Source of the DNA: an uncultured Eisenbergiella sp.
GTDB lineage: Bacteria; Bacillota; Clostridia; Lachnospirales; Lachnospiraceae
DNA: 8,114 bases
Reading direction: 5' to 3'
Assembly (NCBI GenBank): GCA_948960675.1
Contig: CARDPF010000137.1
Span: 1 to 8,114 of the forward strand
Of this stretch, positions 4,291 through 8,114 are shown piece by piece. The notes below the pieces were generated by a model that saw only the letters and a program-made list of their open reading frames with translations, ran no database searches and was not told the DNA's origin. Position 1 is the stretch's first letter. Each line of letters starts with the position of its first letter. Position numbers and translations under genes: made by a program.

Positions 4291-6293
4291 AACGGTATGT
4301 ATTTAGCCTGACAAAAAAAGAAGCGGCGCATTTTTGCATACGGGCCTTTTGGGAACAGCAGCGCATGCGGGCCTTTCAATGGGCGATGGTTTTGGTAATT
4401 GCGCTGATTGACCTATGGATTGTGCCTTGGGCAGGGATAACGGTTTTTGGTATGGTCCTGTTGATTTTGCTGGTTGCGCTTTTACGCAATATTTCCGTCA
4501 TGGGAAAGGATTTATGTGGAAAGCCGCAGGCGATGTGGGTGGAAGACGGTATCCTGAAAGTGGAGCGGTCCGGCTATGGGGAGATTTTGGGCAGCAGCAT
4601 TGGTGTGGTCCGGGTAACGAAAGACCTTCTTATGCTGGGAATTTATCAGGCCAAGAAGCAGATTGTCTGGTATGCCATGCCTAACAGGGTCTTTTTGGAT
4701 GAGAGGGAAAGGGAGGCGTTTTTGGCGTCTTTGCGCAAGGAGCCGCTGCCGGACCGTGGACAGGAGTCCAAAACAGAGGGGGAAACGCAGGAAGGTACGT
4801 TTGTCTGGCAGGAAAACCGGCGGGAGGACAGTCCTGTGCTTTTCCGGTTTTTTTTCCGGATCAATGAAGAAAAATGGGCACAGCTTCTGACAGGTGCGGC
4901 GCAGGCCATACGGTCGGGTGCGATGGGGCATTCCCGGGAGAATATGGGCGTACGGGCAGGGGCGTTTATGCTTCTGCTGGTATGTATGGCTTTTGCGGCG
5001 GGGCGTTTGCAGGTTTTTGGGGGGAACCGGATATTTGCGGTGTTTATTCTGTTTCTATTACTACTGGGTTTACTGCTATTGAAAAACGGCAAAACAAACC
5101 CGGAGAAAAGAATCCGCCGGCAGATCAAAAAGGGGATTGTGCAAAACGATACCTGTGGGGACTGGGAAATTGTGATGACGGATATGGGAGTGGAGCAGGC
5201 CCATAGGGGAAAGAATAAGACCGTGCTGCCCTGGGAAGAATTGCGGTGGGTGACGGAAGGGGAATTTGCGTTCTATTTTTTCAAGGAGAACAGGAGACAT
5301 TTTCTCATGCTTCCCAAAGAGGCGGTGGGGAGCCGGGAACAGGCATCTGCCATGCTGCAGCTGTGCGCCCAGAAAAACCTGCTTTTTGTGACAGGCCGGA
5401 AGGTTGCGTATTGGCCGGGCTGGGTTTTCAATGTGATGATCGCTGTGGTGATTGCCGGATACCTGGCGCTTTCGGCATGGTCTGCAGTTTGGGATGGCGG
5501 GGAGAAAAAGGCCGGACAGGCGCAGGACTATGTAGCCGGCGGGGAATGGGGGCAGGAATTTCATCCGGCCGATTACCCGGATTATGTTCCGCTGGACAGG
5601 CAGGTGGAAGTGTTGCGTTCGCTGGGATTTACGGTGCCAAAGGAAGTGGTGGATGCCGCCAGAAACAGTATGGAGGAGTACGGGATGCAGGCTTATGTGG
5701 AGGGGTATCCCTACACTTGGCTGTTGTCGGAACTGGGAATGCCCTCCTATAATGATGAATGGGAAATTACCGGATATAGCGGCGAGGTGTTTTGGTTTGA
5801 CTTTGAGGGCTGGGATATCAGCGTAGATTATATCGAAGTGCTGGAAGGAATGCTGGCGTTGGCGCACGCAGGCGAATTGGACGGTGTGGCAAATATCCGG
5901 GAGGATATACAGCATGTGGATTGGGAAGCGGGGGAAGGAAGCCTGACGGTTTTGCTGGAATGGAAAGGGGAAACCCTTACCTGGCAGATGGAGGTGGAGA
6001 ACGACTGGATTGACGGTACGGTTTTAGGGATATTCAACAATCTTTTGGAACAGGGGGATGCAGCGTCGCGCTATTATGCCACCGGCGACGGCGGGCAGGG
6101 CGCATTGGTCTTTTTTAGCACCAAGGAATGGGCCAAAGAGTTTGAAGAGGCGACGGGACTGGAACTGGATTGCTTCCAAAAAGAGCCGGGGTCTGGACAG
6201 GACGGATATCTTGCAGGACGGGGGATAAAAGCCGGGAAAGGTGGGGAATATGTCGGTCAAATCGGAACTGCTGGCAATACTCACCGCGCATAA
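4287..6293 (+). CDS. membrane protein with two YcxB-like modules and an outer C-terminal domain
   Basis: This is a 668-aa protein in three parts. Module 1 has two membrane helices (about 31-49, 50-68) and a cytoplasmic YcxB-like region (about 70-150). After a polar linker (151-182), module 2 repeats the plan with helices at about 222-240 and 248-266 and a clearer YcxB-like domain at 275-365, including WEIVMTDMGVEQ, LPWEELRWV and HFLMLPKEAV. A fifth helix (381-400) should carry the acidic 401-668 outside; this region contains LRSLGFTVPKEVVDAARNS and a strand-rich part rich in Trp and aromatic residues. YcxB-like proteins are widespread in Firmicutes with no settled function. The ATG at 4287 is chosen over an earlier in-frame start because it follows AAAGGGG closely and overlaps the preceding stop as ATGA. 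The 3' end overlaps birA by 44 bp. The last 40 or so residues look like untypical tail sequence and may reflect a shifted frame. Confidence 0.8.
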   Translation: MKRYVFSLTKKEAAHFCIRAFWEQQRMRAFQWAMVLVIALIDLWIVPWAGITVFGMVLLILLVALLRNISVMGKDLCGKPQAMWVEDGILKVERSGYGEILGSSIGVVRVTKDLLMLGIYQAKKQIVWYAMPNRVFLDEREREAFLASLRKEPLPDRGQESKTEGETQEGTFVWQENRREDSPVLFRFFFRINEEKWAQLLTGAAQAIRSGAMGHSRENMGVRAGAFMLLLVCMAFAAGRLQVFGGNRIFAVFILFLLLLGLLLLKNGKTNPEKRIRRQIKKGIVQNDTCGDWEIVMTDMGVEQAHRGKNKTVLPWEELRWVTEGEFAFYFFKENRRHFLMLPKEAVGSREQASAMLQLCAQKNLLFVTGRKVAYWPGWVFNVMIAVVIAGYLALSAWSAVWDGGEKKAGQAQDYVAGGEWGQEFHPADYPDYVPLDRQVEVLRSLGFTVPKEVVDAARNSMEEYGMQAYVEGYPYTWLLSELGMPSYNDEWEITGYSGEVFWFDFEGWDISVDYIEVLEGMLALAHAGELDGVANIREDIQHVDWEAGEGSLTVLLEWKGETLTWQMEVENDWIDGTVLGIFNNLLEQGDAASRYYATGDGGQGALVFFSTKEWAKEFEEATGLELDCFQKEPGSGQDGYLAGRGIKAGKGGEYVGQIGTAGNTHRA

Positions 6294-7209
6294 GGGGATA
6301 TGCGTTTCGGGGGAAAAAATTGCGGAGCAGCTGGATTGCACGCGGGCGGCGGTTTCCAAGGCGGTGAAAGCGTTGCGCATGGAAGGGTATACGATTCTTG
6401 CGGGTACCAACCGGGGGTATATCCTGACGGAAAGCAGTAACCTTTTGCACGCCGACGGTATCCGGGCAAAACTGCGGCACAGGGATGTGCCGGTCATCGT
6501 TTCCGAGGTGACGGCTTCCACAAACCGGACCGCAAAGCAGGCGGGAATCGCCCAAAACGCCCCAAACGGCACAGTGATTGCCGCCTGCTGCCAGACGGAG
6601 GGCAGCGGTAGGCGGGGGAGGCGCTTTTATTCGCCCTACCAAAGCGGCATCTATTTTTCCGTAGTGCTTAGGCCGCAAAAAGGCGTGCAGGACAGTTTAC
6701 TGCTCACCACTGCCGCCGCCGTGGCGGCAATGCGGGGCGTGGAGGAAATCTGCAAGGTGGCGCTTTGGGTAAAATGGATGAATGACCTGTATTTGGAAGA
6801 TAAGAAGGTGGGAGGCATCCTCACGGAAGCGGTGACGGATTTTGAGACCGGGGCGATTGAGTTTGTGGTGGTGGGAATCGGTTTGAACCTTTTTGAGCCG
6901 GAAGGGGGATTCCCGGAGGAATTGCGGGATAAGGCCGGGGCCATTTTGCAAAAAGGGGATTGCGTCGACCAAAACGCCCTTTTGGCCGCCATTGTCAACA
7001 ACCTGATGGAGGAGGCGCAGAAAGAAGAGATTTCACCGCTGTACCGGGAACGCAACATAGTGGTGGGACGCCGGGTGCGGGTGGTGGCCCAAAAACAGGA
7101 ATATGAGGCCGAAGCGACAAAAATTCTGGCGGACGGAAGGCTTGTGGTGCAGCAGGACTCGGGAGAAATAAAAGAACTGGCATTCGGGGATGTTTCATTA
7201 TTCTTATAA
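6250..7209 (+). CDS. birA: biotin--[acetyl-CoA-carboxylase] ligase / biotin operon repressor (class II)
   Basis: This 319-aa protein activates biotin with ATP and attaches it to the biotinyl lysine of carboxylase subunits; the N-terminal domain suggests it also represses biotin genes. Residues 1-60 form a winged helix-turn-helix (KIAEQLDCTRAAVSKAVKALRMEGY). The catalytic domain has STN at 90-92, the biotinyl-adenylate loop GSGRRGRRFYSP at 118-129, KWMNDLYLEDKKVGGILTE at 175-193 with the conserved Lys, and GIGLNLF at 209-215. The SH3-like C-terminal domain covers about 270-319. All domains are present and the length is normal. The second loop residue is Ser119, where E. coli BirA has Arg. ATG 6250 is chosen because AAAGGTGGGG (6237-6246) lies just upstream; GTG 6241 would overlap it. 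No biotin biosynthesis or transport gene is nearby. The overlap with the upstream gene implies co-transcription. Confidence 0.96.
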   Translation: MSVKSELLAILTAHKGICVSGEKIAEQLDCTRAAVSKAVKALRMEGYTILAGTNRGYILTESSNLLHADGIRAKLRHRDVPVIVSEVTASTNRTAKQAGIAQNAPNGTVIAACCQTEGSGRRGRRFYSPYQSGIYFSVVLRPQKGVQDSLLLTTAAAVAAMRGVEEICKVALWVKWMNDLYLEDKKVGGILTEAVTDFETGAIEFVVVGIGLNLFEPEGGFPEELRDKAGAILQKGDCVDQNALLAAIVNNLMEEAQKEEISPLYRERNIVVGRRVRVVAQKQEYEAEATKILADGRLVVQQDSGEIKELAFGDVSLFL

Positions 7210-7260
7210 TATGTCAGTCCAAAACGGTGCAGACCGTGAAAATACAGGGTGGAGGCAGGC

Positions 7261-8043
7261 ATGAAAATTACATGGTTGGGAACGGCCAGCGTTTTGGCAG
7301 AGATTTGTGGGGAGCGGATACTGTTTGATCCGTTTGTGCAGCTTGTGGGCGGGGAGAATCCCAATTGCATAGAAGATTTTTGGGGAAACGAAAGCATTTG
7401 CATTACCCACGGGCATCTGGACCACATGCTGGAGGTGTCCGAATTTTTGGAGGAGGACAGTCCCTGCGAGGCCACGGTGTACTGCGGCAGCGTGGCGGCG
7501 AAAACCCTTGGGCGGATTGCGGAAGAAACCGGCCGTGTGGTACAGGTGGGGCCTGGAACCGTTTTCCGTATTGGGGACGTCAAAATCAGGGTATGGGAGG
7601 GGAAACATGCGCGGCCCGGAATCGGGCAGGCGGCAAAACGGCTTTTTTCCCTGCGGACGGTGCACTATCTGCGCAATGCGGTATCCCTCGCCTGGCTGCA
7701 CCGGTTTTTCCCGGAGGGAGGGCAAACTTATCTTTACGAACTGCGGGCGGAAGGAAAAACCGTGCTGGTCATGGGGAGTCTGGGGCTTATGGATGGGGTT
7801 TGCTATCCCGAGGGGGCGGATCTTTTGATACTGCCTTATCAGGGAAGCAAAAATCTGGAGAAGGAGGCGCTTAGGGTGGTGGAACGCCTGCGGCCCAAAC
7901 GTATTTTGCTGGATCACTTCGATGATGCGTTTCCGCCGATATCCCAAACGGTGGATACCCACAGGTTCAAAAAGCGGATGGACGAAAAGTTCCCCGGGAT
8001 TTCGGTGGTGAAACCTTTGTATGGAAAGCCGGTGGAAGTATAG
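7261..8043 (+). CDS. metallo-beta-lactamase-fold metal-dependent hydrolase (UlaG-like)
   Basis: This 260-aa cytoplasmic protein resembles the Lactamase_B_3/UlaG-like group. It opens with MKITWLGTASVLAE and ILFDPF (residues 20-25), typical of that group, and has the metal motif THGHLDH at 49-55 (His50, His52, Asp54, His55). His116 (GKHARPG) is a candidate further ligand, as is His219 (LLDHFDDAFPP). The bridging Asp, usually in a GD pair after the YLYELRAEGKTVLV-type strand, appears replaced: the text is MGSLGLMDG (171-179), with Ser173 at the expected position. The substrate is unknown. The ATG at 7261 is chosen because GGAGG (7250-7254) is 6 nt upstream; GTG 7249 would overlap that site. The gap from birA is 51 bp with no terminator. 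A TATAAT at 7205-7210 overlaps the birA stop but lacks a -35, so read-through from the operon is more likely. Confidence 0.88.
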   Translation: MKITWLGTASVLAEICGERILFDPFVQLVGGENPNCIEDFWGNESICITHGHLDHMLEVSEFLEEDSPCEATVYCGSVAAKTLGRIAEETGRVVQVGPGTVFRIGDVKIRVWEGKHARPGIGQAAKRLFSLRTVHYLRNAVSLAWLHRFFPEGGQTYLYELRAEGKTVLVMGSLGLMDGVCYPEGADLLILPYQGSKNLEKEALRVVERLRPKRILLDHFDDAFPPISQTVDTHRFKKRMDEKFPGISVVKPLYGKPVEV

Positions 8044-8069
8044 ACGGCTACCCATTATATGTAAGGAGC

Positions 8070-8094
8070 TTCCTGTATAATTCAAATATAGGAA
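8070..8094. other. AT-rich hairpin/dyad after the last gene
   Basis: TTCCTGTAT (8070-8078) pairs with ATATAGGAA (8086-8094), nine pairs with one G-T wobble around a 7-nt loop. No T-run follows, so it is a poor intrinsic terminator. TATAAT at 8076-8081 falls inside it, with no good -35 upstream. It could be an operator over a weak promoter for a gene beyond the window or a transcript-end hairpin. The remaining bases 8095-8114 hold nothing I can name. Confidence 0.35.
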
Positions 8095-8114
8095 ATTCCA
8101 AGAAGGGTGGTTGA

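Noticed and set aside
5076..5915. 279-codon minus-strand frame opposite the YcxB-like gene
   Set aside because: Antisense shadow; low-complexity composition and no domain, while the plus strand shows clear family motifs.
7205..7210. TATAAT as a promoter for the MBL gene
   Set aside because: No acceptable -35 at 15-19 bp upstream; kept only as a weak possibility within the gene entry.
6651..7583. 310-codon minus-strand frame across birA and the MBL gene
   Set aside because: Spans two well-supported plus-strand genes; Ser/Pro/Thr-rich shadow translation.
7204..8085. 293-codon minus-strand frame opposite the MBL gene
   Set aside because: Shadow frame without recognisable protein features; the plus strand carries HGHLDH and the group's N-terminal signature.
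1..8114. CRISPR array, tRNA, rRNA, insertion sequence or prophage
   Set aside because: No regularly spaced repeats, no cloverleaf or rRNA-like stretch, and no transposase, integrase or phage protein seen on either strand.

Overview
The window looks like chromosomal DNA from a Gram-positive anaerobe of the Clostridia (Firmicutes), probably a moderately GC-rich gut lineage such as Lachnospiraceae or a relative. The basis is the strong AGGAGG-type ribosome binding sites, consensus sigma-A promoters, and families typical of that group: a PadR regulator paired with a prefix-domain FtsW/RodA-like protein, YcxB-like proteins, and a BirA with an N-terminal helix-turn-helix. I see no transposase, integrase, phage gene, CRISPR array, tRNA or rRNA. 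The assignment rests on pattern recognition only.

Layout. Positions 1-237 may hold the start of a leftward gene that runs off the window (weak call); it contains a perfect 16-bp inverted repeat. Positions 238-458 are a regulatory region with a 35-bp dyad, then a near-consensus promoter overlaid by two copies of ATATAT-N9-ATATAT, the likely PadR operators. Next is a two-gene operon (459-2196): padR and a 469-aa FtsW/RodA/SpoVE-like membrane protein with a cytoplasmic prefix domain. This gene converges with a leftward MATE transporter gene (2141-3502), and the two overlap tail to tail by 56 bp. Positions 3503-3822 are a divergent regulatory region: a MATE promoter, a 30-bp imperfect palindrome, a second consensus promoter pointing right, and a short leader ending in an intrinsic terminator. 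The leader can also form a competing helix, so it is a candidate attenuator or riboswitch-like element.

The rightward operon (3823-8043) encodes a single-pass membrane protein with an outer domain, a 668-aa protein with two YcxB-like modules and an outer C-terminal domain, a biotin-protein ligase/repressor (BirA), and a metallo-beta-lactamase-fold protein. The first three genes overlap (4 bp and 44 bp), and the fourth follows after a 51-bp gap. The last 71 bases hold a hairpin/dyad and nothing coding that I can support.

How the parts may work together. PadR probably represses its own promoter and so controls the FtsW-like protein; that protein has Asn or Glu where the catalytic Asp of FtsW/RodA glycosyltransferases normally sits. 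In the second operon the two membrane proteins look like partners, with outer domains on the same side of the membrane. BirA and the hydrolase are probably co-transcribed housekeeping genes. The most interesting unexplained pieces are the terminator-bearing leader at 3708-3792, the tandem PadR operators, and the two-protein YcxB module.
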